Both the position numbers and the translations under genes were made by a program. Below, one piece after another: positions 4,269 to 11,825 of a stretch of DNA of 11,825 nucleotides. The stretch is taken from contig JAZSAS010000023.1 in the NCBI GenBank assembly GCA_045602005.1, forward strand, positions 1 to 11,825. The letters are read 5' to 3'. Each line of letters opens with the position of its first letter. The stretch's first letter is position 1. Under the pieces are notes generated by a model. That model was given only the letters and a program-made list of their open reading frames with translations. It had not been told where the DNA came from and did no database searches. This DNA comes from UMGS755 sp045602005 (lineage in GTDB: Bacteria > Bacillota > Clostridia > UBA1381 > UBA9506).

Positions 4269-6230
4269 ATGGATTTTCAACTGATTTCTGACTATGCCCC
4301 CACGGGTGACCAACCCCAAGCCATTGAGCAGCTTTCCAGGGGCATATTGGCGGGCGACAGGGAGCAGATTCTGCTGGGTGTAACCGGTTCCGGCAAAACC
4401 TTTACCATGGCAAACATCATTGAAAAAGTGAACCGTCCCACCCTGGTTCTGGCCCACAATAAAATATTGGCCTCGCAGCTTTGTGCAGAATTTAAGGAAT
4501 TTTTTCCACACAATGCCGTAGAATTTTTTGTGTCTTACTATGACTATTATCAACCTGAGGCATACATTCCGGCAACGGATACTTACATTGAAAAAGACTC
4601 TTCAGTGAACGACGAGATTGACAAACTGCGCCACAGTGCCACCAGTGCCCTGTTTGAACGGCGGGATGTAATTATTGTTTCCAGCGTTTCCTGCATTTAT
4701 GGACTGGGTGACCCCATTGACTATAATGAACTGGTGGTTTCTCTCCGCCCCGGCATGGTCAAACCCATGGAAGAGATTCTGAAAAAACTGGTTGACATTC
4801 AGTTTGAGCGAAATGATATAAATTTCATTCGTGGTAAATTCCGTGTGCGAGGAGACGTTTTGGAAATTTTCCCTGCCAGCACCTCAGAACATGCCATTCG
4901 GGTGGAATTTTTTGGGGATGAAATTGACCGCATTAGTGAAATTGATGTGCTCACTGGAGAAATTCTGGGTGTTCGCAAGCACGTTGCTATTTATCCCGCC
5001 TCTCACTATGTTACCACACCGGAAAAACGAGAACGAGCCATTGCCACCATTGAGGCGGAGCTTGAAGAACGCATTCGCTATTTTAAAGAACACGATATGT
5101 TGCTGGAGGCGCAACGCATTGAGCAACGCACCAACTATGATATTGAAATGATGCGGGAAATCGGCTTTTGTCAGGGAATTGAGAACTATTCCCGCCACAT
5201 TAGTGGCCGTGCTCCCGGCTCTGCACCCTTCACATTGCTGGACTACTTTCCTGATGATTTTCTGCTGATGGTAGACGAGTCCCACGTGACCATTCCTCAG
5301 GTGCGTGCCATGTATAACGGCGACCGTGCCCGAAAAGAGGCACTGGTGAATTTCGGTTTTCGTTTGCCCTCTGCTTTTGATAACCGTCCTTTAAATTTTG
5401 CTGAATTTAATGACCGGTTGAATCAGGTGGTGTATGTCAGTGCCACACCGACAGATTATGAGCGGGAGCGAGCCACCGCAATTGCCGAACAGGTGATTCG
5501 CCCCACAGGACTGTTAGACCCCGAAATTTCCGTTCGCCCTATAAAGGGGCAAATTGACGATTTAATCAGTGAAATTCATAAGCAAAACGAGCAGGGTGAC
5601 AAAACCATGATTACCACCCTGACAAAGAAAATGGCAGAGGATTTGACAGATTATCTCCGGGAAATGGACATTAAGGTGAAATACCTGCATTCCGAGATTA
5701 AAACCTTTGAAAGAATGGAAATTGTCCGTGATTTGCGAGCCGGTCTTTTCGATGTTTTAGTGGGAATTAACTTACTGCGTGAGGGGCTTGATATTCCCGA
5801 AGTTTCTTTAATCGCCATTTTAGATGCAGATAAAGAAGGGTTTCTTCGCTCTGAAACCTCTCTCATTCAAACCATTGGCCGTGCAGCCAGAAATGTGCGT
5901 GGACGGGTGATTTTATATGCCGATACCATCACCGGCTCCATGAAGCGTGCCATGGAGGAAACAAAACGCAGAAGAGAAAAGCAAATGGCTTATAACGAGG
6001 CAAATAATATTACACCGAAAACCATTGAAAAAAGCATTCGTGATGTGCTCTATGCCACAGACTCTGCGCCGGATGAATCGGTGAAAGAAATAAAACTGAA
6101 CAAAAGCATGGACATTAATCTACAGATTGAGATTCTCTCTGAACAAATGAAACTGGCCGCTGCTGAGCTTCGCTTTGAAGATGCTGCCAAGCTTCGTGAC
6201 AAAATTAAAACCTTAGAATCAAAAAAATAG
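4269..6230 (+). CDS. uvrB: UvrABC excinuclease subunit B
   Basis: The product has 653 residues, close to the family norm of about 660. UvrB is the damage-verifying helicase-like subunit of nucleotide excision repair. It is loaded by UvrA and then serves as the platform for UvrC incision. Visible elements are Walker A GVTGSGKT at 37-44, the DNA-clamping beta-hairpin YYDYYQPEAYIP at 90-101, the DEAD-type VDESH at 335-339, YVSATP at 389-394, and motif VI QTIGRAARN at 534-542. A C-terminal UVR domain (about 616-651, AAELRFEDAAKLRDKI) contacts UvrC. GAGGTG stands 5 nt before the ATG. It is a single-gene unit: its own promoter lies upstream and a strong terminator follows 8 nt after the stop. The usual partners uvrA and uvrC are not adjacent in this window. 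Confidence 0.98.
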   Translation: MDFQLISDYAPTGDQPQAIEQLSRGILAGDREQILLGVTGSGKTFTMANIIEKVNRPTLVLAHNKILASQLCAEFKEFFPHNAVEFFVSYYDYYQPEAYIPATDTYIEKDSSVNDEIDKLRHSATSALFERRDVIIVSSVSCIYGLGDPIDYNELVVSLRPGMVKPMEEILKKLVDIQFERNDINFIRGKFRVRGDVLEIFPASTSEHAIRVEFFGDEIDRISEIDVLTGEILGVRKHVAIYPASHYVTTPEKRERAIATIEAELEERIRYFKEHDMLLEAQRIEQRTNYDIEMMREIGFCQGIENYSRHISGRAPGSAPFTLLDYFPDDFLLMVDESHVTIPQVRAMYNGDRARKEALVNFGFRLPSAFDNRPLNFAEFNDRLNQVVYVSATPTDYERERATAIAEQVIRPTGLLDPEISVRPIKGQIDDLISEIHKQNEQGDKTMITTLTKKMAEDLTDYLREMDIKVKYLHSEIKTFERMEIVRDLRAGLFDVLVGINLLREGLDIPEVSLIAILDADKEGFLRSETSLIQTIGRAARNVRGRVILYADTITGSMKRAMEETKRRREKQMAYNEANNITPKTIEKSIRDVLYATDSAPDESVKEIKLNKSMDINLQIEILSEQMKLAAAELRFEDAAKLRDKIKTLESKK

Positions 6231-6238
6231 AGCACACC

Positions 6239-6266
6239 AAAAAAGGACGGTCAGCCGTCCTTTTTT
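6239..6266. terminator. Bidirectional intrinsic terminator between uvrB and mutS2
   Basis: aaaaaaggacgg (6239-6250) and ccgtcctttttt (6255-6266) form a perfect 12-bp stem around TCAG, with a T-run on each strand. It serves both converging genes. It starts 8 nt after the uvrB stop and lies 6 nt beyond the mutS2 stop. Confidence 0.95.
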
Positions 6267-6272
6267 ATTGCC

Positions 6273-8636
6273 TTATTTTAAGGTTATAACCGTTACCCCC
6301 GTGTCGCCTTCACCTAATTGCCCTGCACGAAAGCTTTTAACCATTCTGTGCTGCCGCAAATAATCCGTAATACCCTTTCGCAAAACACCGGTGCCCTTGC
6401 CGTGAATCACGGTGATGTTCTGAAGATTGCCCAAAAGAGCCTGGTCAATGAACCGGTCTACTGAAATTAAGGCTTCGTCCAGGGTCATGCCTCGCAAATC
6501 AATTTCTGTTTTGGCATGAATCGTTCCGGAGGTGTTGCGGGACACAAAGGAATGTTGCTGTTTTTTCTCCGTGTCTTGAACCCGCTGCAAATCCTCAATG
6601 TTGGCTTTAATTTTCATAATACCCGCCTGCACCTGAACATTGCCTGAAGCATCAGGAGCCGACAGCACCGTTGCCTTTTGGTCTAACGATAAAATCTGCA
6701 CAGTGTCGCCGGGTTTTAAATTCTTTGGCGGCTTGCCTGCTCGTTTTTGGGGCTTTTGTCCCTTGCCGGCAAGCTGATCCTGCTTTTCACGCAAAGCCGT
6801 TTTGGCCGCCTCTGCCTGTTGCAATGCCTCCTTTAAGGCTGCTTGATCTCGAATAGAGCGAATTTCTTTTAAGGCACGCTGGGACTCATCCTTTGCCGCC
6901 TCTAAAATCCGCAATGCCTCGGTTCTTGCTTCTTCTAATATTTTTGTTCGCTGACGGTCTAAATCGCTGCGGTCTTTTTTTAATCCCTCACGAAGACTTT
7001 TTGCATCACGGCGCATGGTTTCTGCCTGGCGCCGTTGCTCCTCTGCTTTCTGGCGGTTTTTCTCAAGCCGGGCCAGCACGTCTTCCATCTGAACATTCTC
7101 ATTGTTTAACAATTCCCCTGCACGCTGTAAAATTTCTTCACCCAGCCCCAATCGACGGGAAATGGCAAAGGCATTACTCTTGCCCGGCACGCCGATTAAA
7201 AGTCGATAGGTAGGCGAAAGGGTTTTAATATTAAACTCACAGGAGGCATTCTCCACCCGCTCGGTTGACAGAGCATATAGTTTCAGTTCACTGTAATGGG
7301 TGGTGGCTGCTGCTTTGGCACCCCGGCTCCGAACATAGTCTAAAATAGCAATGGCCAGTGCCGCACCCTCAGTGGGGTCGGTTCCGGCACCCAGTTCATC
7401 GGCCAACACCAAACTTTTTTCATTCACACGGTCTAAAATGCTCACCAGATTCACCACATGAGAAGAAAAGGTGCTGAGGCTTTGTTCAATGCTTTGTTCG
7501 TCACCAATATCGGCAAATACATCTTCAAACACTGCCAAATGGCTATGCTCACCGGCTGTCACATGGAGACCGCTGGCCGCCATTAAAGACAATAACCCCA
7601 ATGTTTTCAGTGACACGGTTTTTCCGCCTGTGTTGGGACCGGTGATGACCAGTGTATCAAATTCTTCGCCTAAATATATATCTACAGGCACAACCTTTTC
7701 AGGGGCCAACAGCGGATGACGGCCTTTTTGAATGTTCACAATACCCTCATCGTTCAGCACCGGCTCTACGCCATTTTGTAAAAGGGAGAGTTTTGCTTTG
7801 GCAAACAGAAAATCCAGTTCATATAATGCAGAAAGGTTGCTCCGGATTTCAGATTGATATTCTGCTGCAAAGGCAGAAAGCTCATATAAAATCCGTGTGA
7901 TTTCCTCTTTTTCTTCAGCATCCAGAGCTGTTAGAGAATTGGTGATGCTAACCACCGACATTGGCTCAATAAACAAGGTTGCACCCGAAGCCGAAGCATC
8001 GTGAACAATGCCCTTGATTTCATTTTTACTCTCTGCTTTCACCGGCAACACATACCGGTCGCCTCGCATGGTAACAATCGGCTCCTGCAGAGCCTTTTGA
8101 TATTTAGGCGAGCTAATCATTTCCTGCAGGGTGTCACGAATTTTACCTGCCAGCGATTTCTTCTTTCGCCGAATTTGAAACAATGCCGCACTGGCACTGT
8201 CTGCCATTTCGTCCTCACTGACAATGGCCTCGTCAATCCGGTCGGAAACCTGCCTCAAAGGGTCTAATATAACAGCAAGCTCATGAATGCTCCCTGCCTC
8301 TTGGGCTTTGTCATCTTCTAAATATCGTTTTAGTGCCCGGGCAGTTTTGGCAACGCCGGAAACAGCCAGCAGCTCGCCCATCGTCAAAGAGCCGCCACGC
8401 TCTGCCCTGAGAATTGCCGCTGTTACGTCCTTTATCTGCATACCCGGCGGATTCCCCCGACGCAAAATGATACTCACCGCTTCTGTGGTTTGTCCCTGCC
8501 ACAAACGTGCCTCCTCTAAGGATGCCGTTGGCGCAAGAGTCAAAATCCGTTCCCGCACAGGGTCGTTTTGGGTATACTCTGCCAGTCTGGATAATATTTT
8601 ATCAAATTCAAGTGTGATCAGTGATTTTTTATCCAT
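6273..8636 (-). CDS. mutS2: MutS2, ribosome-splitting / endonuclease ATPase with Smr domain
   Basis: The product has 787 residues (B. subtilis MutS2 is about 785). The order is an N-terminal core with helical clamp, Walker A GPNTGGKT at 333-340, and Walker B VLADELGAGTDPTEGA with D413/E414. A charged coiled coil covers about 505-620 (AEEQRRQAE, LKKDRSDLDRQR), then a KOW-like segment near 640-660 (LKPGDTVQILS), then a C-terminal Smr domain with IDLRG near 712 and HGKGTGVLR at 745-753. In Bacillus MutS2 senses collided ribosomes and splits them into subunits, feeding the RQC pathway. Other MutS2 proteins have been linked to suppression of recombination through Smr nuclease activity. The start at 8636 has GGAGAAGG just upstream; a frame-open GTG 10 codons earlier lies inside a terminator-like hairpin. 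It is the last gene of the minus-strand train. Confidence 0.96.
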   Translation of the reverse strand: MDKKSLITLEFDKILSRLAEYTQNDPVRERILTLAPTASLEEARLWQGQTTEAVSIILRRGNPPGMQIKDVTAAILRAERGGSLTMGELLAVSGVAKTARALKRYLEDDKAQEAGSIHELAVILDPLRQVSDRIDEAIVSEDEMADSASAALFQIRRKKKSLAGKIRDTLQEMISSPKYQKALQEPIVTMRGDRYVLPVKAESKNEIKGIVHDASASGATLFIEPMSVVSITNSLTALDAEEKEEITRILYELSAFAAEYQSEIRSNLSALYELDFLFAKAKLSLLQNGVEPVLNDEGIVNIQKGRHPLLAPEKVVPVDIYLGEEFDTLVITGPNTGGKTVSLKTLGLLSLMAASGLHVTAGEHSHLAVFEDVFADIGDEQSIEQSLSTFSSHVVNLVSILDRVNEKSLVLADELGAGTDPTEGAALAIAILDYVRSRGAKAAATTHYSELKLYALSTERVENASCEFNIKTLSPTYRLLIGVPGKSNAFAISRRLGLGEEILQRAGELLNNENVQMEDVLARLEKNRQKAEEQRRQAETMRRDAKSLREGLKKDRSDLDRQRTKILEEARTEALRILEAAKDESQRALKEIRSIRDQAALKEALQQAEAAKTALREKQDQLAGKGQKPQKRAGKPPKNLKPGDTVQILSLDQKATVLSAPDASGNVQVQAGIMKIKANIEDLQRVQDTEKKQQHSFVSRNTSGTIHAKTEIDLRGMTLDEALISVDRFIDQALLGNLQNITVIHGKGTGVLRKGITDYLRQHRMVKSFRAGQLGEGDTGVTVITLK

Positions 8637-8649
8637 AGCCTTCTCCGTT

Positions 8650-8674
8650 AAAAAAATTGCCGGCACAGCCGGCA
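8650..8674 (-). terminator. Hairpin plus T7 between the TPR gene and mutS2 (terminator or attenuator)
   Basis: On the minus strand TGCCGGC-TGT-GCCGGCA (8674 down to 8658) is followed by attttttt ending at 8650. A 7-bp GC-rich stem with a T7 tract has the form of an intrinsic terminator. It begins 5 nt after the TPR stop codon, and the mutS2 ribosome binding site follows the T-run directly. No separate mutS2 promoter is obvious after it, so read-through or attenuation is likely. Confidence 0.72.
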
Positions 8675-8679
8675 GATGA

Positions 8680-9468
8680 TTATAGTGTTTCTAGCAGCCT
8701 TTGAACTTCCTCATGGCTAACAGTGCTGATAAATGTGGTTCGAATGGTTAAGGCATGCTCCAGATGTTGCTTGGCATCCTCAATTTTACCCAGTGCCTTT
8801 TCCACCACCGCCGCATTATAATAGGCCTCGATGAATACAGGATTTTTTTCTAAAAGCTCCTGCACATAGACATAAGCTTTTTCATAGTCACCCAGCTTGA
8901 TGTAAAGCTGCACCATATTATCCAAAATCACAGGATTATCCTTATTATAGTCATAGGCCTCCAGATTAAATGCCTCAGCCTTTTCCATATCATCGCCTAT
9001 GATATACACATAGCCCAGACTGCCATACAACCCGGAAGTCCGATAGGTGGGAAAGAGTTCTTCCATTTCTTCCTTTGCTTCCTGCACTCGGCCTGTTTTT
9101 AAAAGCAAAATCGCATGATTGGATTTTGCCAGCTTTTTCAGTTCATCCTTTTGAGGAAATGCCAAAACAGCATTCAAAATTTCCTCTGAACGCTCCACCT
9201 GTCCTTCCCGCATCAAACAGTAAGCATAAGTCACCTTATGGTTAACATCCATGCCCCTCTTTTCTGCACGGGAAAACCATTTGAAGCAACCGTCAATATC
9301 CTGTTCGCCATAACGTCTGAGTGCCATAGCAACACAAAAACCTGCATATTGCTTAAAGCAAAAATACAAAAGCACCGCAACCAAAAGCAACAAGCCCCAC
9401 AGAATGTTGGTGGCAAACGCCCAGATGATTAGGCCAATCATAGCAACGAATAATAAAATCTGCATCAT
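8680..9468 (-). CDS. Membrane-anchored tetratricopeptide (TPR) repeat protein
   Basis: The product has 262 residues. Two hydrophobic segments at about 3-20 and 22-38 (NILWGLLLLVAVLLYFCF) form a membrane hairpin. About 220 residues of helical repeats follow with TPR-like spacing: YGEQDIDGCFKWFSRAEKRG near 53-72, HAILLLKTGRVQEAKEEMEE near 118-137, LYGSLGYVYIIGDDMEKAEA near 147-166, LYIKLGDYEKAYVYVQELLE near 188-207, and AAVVEKALGKIEDAKQHLEH near 219-238. The repeat domain is likely cytoplasmic and a protein-interaction scaffold. TAGGAGAG precedes the first of two adjacent ATG codons, so the start may be 9468 or 9465. It follows rqcP by 18 nt and precedes mutS2. The function is unknown. Its place between two ribosome-rescue genes suggests, but does not prove, a link to translation quality control at the membrane. 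Confidence 0.87.
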   Translation of the reverse strand: MMQILLFVAMIGLIIWAFATNILWGLLLLVAVLLYFCFKQYAGFCVAMALRRYGEQDIDGCFKWFSRAEKRGMDVNHKVTYAYCLMREGQVERSEEILNAVLAFPQKDELKKLAKSNHAILLLKTGRVQEAKEEMEELFPTYRTSGLYGSLGYVYIIGDDMEKAEAFNLEAYDYNKDNPVILDNMVQLYIKLGDYEKAYVYVQELLEKNPVFIEAYYNAAVVEKALGKIEDAKQHLEHALTIRTTFISTVSHEEVQRLLETL

Positions 9469-9486
9469 GATGATTCTCTCCTATTC

Positions 9487-9729
9487 TCAAGGTAAAACCT
9501 TATAAAGCTCGGCCGCTGCATCCTTGCCCACGTGCTCGCTGATTTTCAATACCTGTACACGCATCGTTCTTTCACCGAATCGAAGCTCCAGCACATCGCC
9601 CTCTTTCACATCATAAGACGCTTTGGCTACATTGCCGTTGACCGTCACCCGACCCTGATCACAGGCCTCATTGGCAACTGTTCGGCGTTTGATAATGCGG
9701 GAAACCTTTAAATATTTATCTAAACGCAT
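9487..9729 (-). CDS. rqcP: RqcP, S4-domain RNA-binding factor of ribosome-associated quality control (YabO family)
   Basis: The product has 80 residues and is almost entirely an S4 RNA-binding fold. MRLDKYLKVSRIIKRRTVAN at 1-20 and DQGRVTVNGNVAKASYDVKEG at 24-44 match the known YabO/RqcP opening (MRLDKFLKVSRLIKRR, recalled from memory) almost residue for residue. FGERTMRVQVLKI closes the fold. RqcP binds obstructed 50S-peptidyl-tRNA with RqcH and supports addition of C-terminal alanine tails to stalled nascent chains. AAAGGA sits 8 nt before the ATG. It is 14 nt after trpS and 18 nt before the TPR gene, so it is surely co-transcribed. The related HslR is a family alternative, but the length and sequence fit RqcP. 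Confidence 0.93.
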   Translation of the reverse strand: MRLDKYLKVSRIIKRRTVANEACDQGRVTVNGNVAKASYDVKEGDVLELRFGERTMRVQVLKISEHVGKDAAAELYKVLP

Positions 9730-9743
9730 GGTTCATTTCCTTT

Positions 9744-10748
9744 CTAAGCAATAAAACCAACTTTTTTATAAACCTTTCGCAAGGTCTTTGCCGCAATCCG
9801 TGCTGCCATTTCAGCACCCTTATGGTAAACCTCTTCAACATAGGCCTTGTCTTTAGACAGTTCTACAAATTTTTGACGCACCGGCGCCAGTTCTGCGGCA
9901 ACTGCCTCGCCCACAGCCTGCTTGAAGGTTCCATAACCCTGACCGGCAAATTCTCTTTCTGCTTCCTCCATGGATTTACCTGTAACGGCACAGTAAATAG
10001 TTAAAAGATTCGTCACGCCCGGCTTATCTTCAGCCGCACGAACCTCGCTGCCGGAATCGGTAACGGCCCGCTTGAATTTTTTAATAATCACATCTTCAGA
10101 ATCTAAAATCCACACATAGCCATTAGGGTTGGGATCAGATTTCGACATTTTGTTCTCTGGTGACTGCAAGCTCATCACACGGGCACCTGCTTTGCCAATA
10201 TAGGGCTCCGGCACGGTGAAGGTGTCTCCATAATGATGGTTAAAGCGGTTTGCAATGTCACGGGTCAGCTCAATGTGCTGCAACTGATCGTTACCCACCG
10301 GCACCAAATCTGTTTGATACAGCAAAATATCTGCTGCCATCAGCACCGGATAGGTAAACAAACCTGCATTGATATTATCGGCATGCTTTTGAGATTTATC
10401 CTTAAACTGGGTCATGCGTGACAGTTCACCCATCTGGGTGTTACAGGATAATATCCAAGCCAGCTCAGCATGAGCCGACACATGAGACTGGAAAAACAAA
10501 ATAGATTTTTCCGGGTCAATTCCGCAGGCCATGTACTGCATCAACACATCCATGCTCCGCTTTCGCAGTTCAGCCGGATTTTGCCGAACGGTGATGGCAT
10601 GCATGTTCATGACGGAATACATGCAATCATAGTCATCCTGCAAACGAATCCAGTTTTTCAGTGCTCCCAGGTAGTTGCCTAAGGTCAACTCGCCGGAAGG
10701 CTGCATGCCTGAAAAAATACGTTTTTTTGTTTCTGTATTTTGTTCCAT
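9744..10748 (-). CDS. trpS: Tryptophanyl-tRNA synthetase
   Basis: The product has 334 residues, normal for bacterial TrpRS. It charges tRNA-Trp with tryptophan using ATP. The class I signatures are clear. The HIGH-equivalent lies within PSGELTLGNYLGAL at 17-30 (TLGN), and KMSKS stands at 200-204 followed by DPNPNGYV. The tryptophan-pocket region AADILLYQTDLVPVGNDQ lies at 138-155. The ATG at 10748 has GGAG 6 nt upstream; an in-frame TTG four codons earlier overlaps this site and is rejected. It starts 14 nt after the aminotransferase stop and ends 14 nt before rqcP. No T-box leader is present, consistent with its internal operon position. Confidence 0.98.
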   Translation of the reverse strand: MEQNTETKKRIFSGMQPSGELTLGNYLGALKNWIRLQDDYDCMYSVMNMHAITVRQNPAELRKRSMDVLMQYMACGIDPEKSILFFQSHVSAHAELAWILSCNTQMGELSRMTQFKDKSQKHADNINAGLFTYPVLMAADILLYQTDLVPVGNDQLQHIELTRDIANRFNHHYGDTFTVPEPYIGKAGARVMSLQSPENKMSKSDPNPNGYVWILDSEDVIIKKFKRAVTDSGSEVRAAEDKPGVTNLLTIYCAVTGKSMEEAEREFAGQGYGTFKQAVGEAVAAELAPVRQKFVELSKDKAYVEEVYHKGAEMAARIAAKTLRKVYKKVGFIA

Positions 10749-10762
10749 GATAATCTCCAATC

Positions 10763-11825
10763 TTACAGGCGCTCTGTCAGCAGATTGCCCAAAATCTGAA
10801 TGCCTTTTTCAATTTTTTCATCGCTCATGGTGGAATAATTCAGGCGGAAGCAATGGCTGGGTGCATCCACATCAGTCATAAATGCATTACCCGGCACAAA
10901 GGCCACCTTCCGCTCCACTGCCTCACGCATCAGCGCGCCGGAGTCGGTGCCCTTCGGCATGGTTGCCCAGATGAAAATACCGCCTTCCGGTCTTGTATAG
11001 GTCACCTTATCGGGGAAGAACCGATCCATGCAAGACAGCATGAGACCGCAGCGATGCTTATACATTTCGCAGCTTTTTGCAATAGATTGGTCAATATCAT
11101 AATCACGGAGATATCGTGCCGCAATCATCTGAGAAAACACATTGGTATGTACATCGGTTGCCTGTTTGCCAACCACAATTTTTTCCATAACACCTTTATC
11201 CATAACCAAATATGCAAGACGCAAACCCGGTGAAAACACCTTGGAAAAAGAACCTAAATAAATAACATTACCCGTGGTGTCCATAGATTTAATGGTGGGA
11301 ATTTTCTCCCCGGAAAAACGCAATTCACCATAGGGATTATCTTCTAAAATCACCACATTATATTTCTGTGCCAGCTGCAGCATTCCCTTGCGAACCTCAA
11401 GGCTTGAAGTAATGCCCGAAGGATTCTGGAAGGTGGGAATGGTGTAAATCAATTTAATGTTCTGATTCTTTTTCAGTGTTTCCTCCAGCACATTTAAATC
11501 CATGCCGTCTTCATTCATTGGCACACCATAAAGCTTTGCGTTATAGGTGCGGAACGTGTTTAAGCAGCCAATGAAGCTGGGTTCCTCACAAATAACCCCG
11601 TCCCCTTCATTAAGGAGCACCTTTGCCGTCAGGTCAGCACCTTGCTGAGAACCGCTGACTATAATGATGTCATCATTCTCCGAACCAATCTGTTCCTTTT
11701 CCTTCAAACGCTTTAAAACCAGTTCCTTCAGCGGTGCATAACCCTCTGAAATGCCGTATTGCAGCGCTGTTACCGGCTCAGTTTCTAAAATATCGTTACA
11801 AATGGCCCGAATCGCATCAACCGGA
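10763..11825 (-). CDS. PLP-dependent aminotransferase, class I/II fold (COG1167-type), 5' end outside window
   Basis: The frame is open to the right edge, so 353 C-terminal residues are visible and probably about 40 or more N-terminal residues are missing. Within the visible part, LQYGISEGYAPLKELVLKRL (21-40) is the segment before the cofactor site and GSQQGADL (58-65) is the PLP phosphate-binding turn. FQNPSG (132-137) holds the Asn, EDNPYGELRF (161-170) holds the Asp/Tyr, and GSFSKVFSPGLRLAY (191-205) holds the Schiff-base lysine K195. FRLNYS near the end carries the Arg that binds substrate carboxylate. This resembles 2-aminoadipate/aromatic aminotransferases (LysN/ARO8-like), which transfer an amino group to 2-oxoglutarate. 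The substrate is not decided by sequence, and a MocR-type GntR fusion at the missing N-terminus cannot be excluded. It precedes trpS by 14 nt. Confidence 0.92.
   Translation of the reverse strand, partial: PVDAIRAICNDILETEPVTALQYGISEGYAPLKELVLKRLKEKEQIGSENDDIIIVSGSQQGADLTAKVLLNEGDGVICEEPSFIGCLNTFRTYNAKLYGVPMNEDGMDLNVLEETLKKNQNIKLIYTIPTFQNPSGITSSLEVRKGMLQLAQKYNVVILEDNPYGELRFSGEKIPTIKSMDTTGNVIYLGSFSKVFSPGLRLAYLVMDKGVMEKIVVGKQATDVHTNVFSQMIAARYLRDYDIDQSIAKSCEMYKHRCGLMLSCMDRFFPDKVTYTRPEGGIFIWATMPKGTDSGALMREAVERKVAFVPGNAFMTDVDAPSHCFRLNYSTMSDEKIEKGIQILGNLLTERL

Noticed and set aside
4884..5285. Minus-strand open frame inside uvrB
   Set aside because: Pure shadow of a well conserved gene, with no domain and no start signals.
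10749..10762. Possible T-box or trp-responsive leader before trpS
   Set aside because: Only 14 nt separate it from the aminotransferase stop, far too short for a T-box.

Overview
The window looks like a chromosomal piece of a Gram-positive, endospore-forming member of the Clostridia, probably a gut Eubacteriales/Oscillospiraceae-type lineage. The reasons are a tiny SpoVM-like sporulation peptide, strong GGAGG-type ribosome binding sites, an RqcP homologue very close to Bacillus YabO, MutS2 with a Smr domain, an SLH-domain surface protein, and housekeeping genes of moderate GC beside AT-rich accessory genes. The taxonomic call is an inference; there is no rRNA gene to confirm it.

Layout. Positions 1-159 (+) are the 3' end of a Cys-rich small protein with a tandem YGRERS repeat, closed by a strong hairpin terminator at 172-203. 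On the minus strand follow an SLH-domain secreted protein (264-935) and an AT-rich three-gene group: a 106-aa membrane protein, a 48-aa single-span peptide and a SAM-dependent methyltransferase (2358 down to 1031). A LOG-family phosphoribohydrolase gene (2791-3372, -) sits between two direct copies of a MITE-like imperfect palindrome (2544-2719 and 3431-3759). These two stretches are the long non-coding parts of the window. The second copy carries an expanded array of mini-hairpins joined by ATGAATT/AATTCAT linkers. Next come two very short minus-strand genes, a 48-aa two-span membrane protein (3974-4120) and spoVM (3883-3954, 23 aa) with its own terminator. They are divergent from uvrB (4269-6230, +), which has a near-consensus TTGAAA-N17-TATAAT promoter. 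uvrB and the converging mutS2 share one bidirectional terminator (6239-6266).

The right half is one minus-strand gene train, read from the right edge: PLP aminotransferase (5' end outside the window), trpS, rqcP, a membrane-anchored TPR protein and mutS2. Gaps are 14-18 nt, except the 43-nt gap before mutS2, which holds a hairpin plus T7 resembling an intrinsic terminator or attenuator.

How the genes work together. RqcP and MutS2 both belong to the bacterial stalled-ribosome rescue and quality-control pathway known from Bacillus subtilis. Their co-linearity, with a membrane TPR protein between them and trpS upstream, suggests a translation-quality cluster. SpoVM ties the segment to spore-coat assembly. 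I found no CRISPR array, transposase, integrase, tRNA or rRNA, and no clear anti-phage system. The least explained structures are the hairpin-array repeat and the small uncharacterised membrane proteins.
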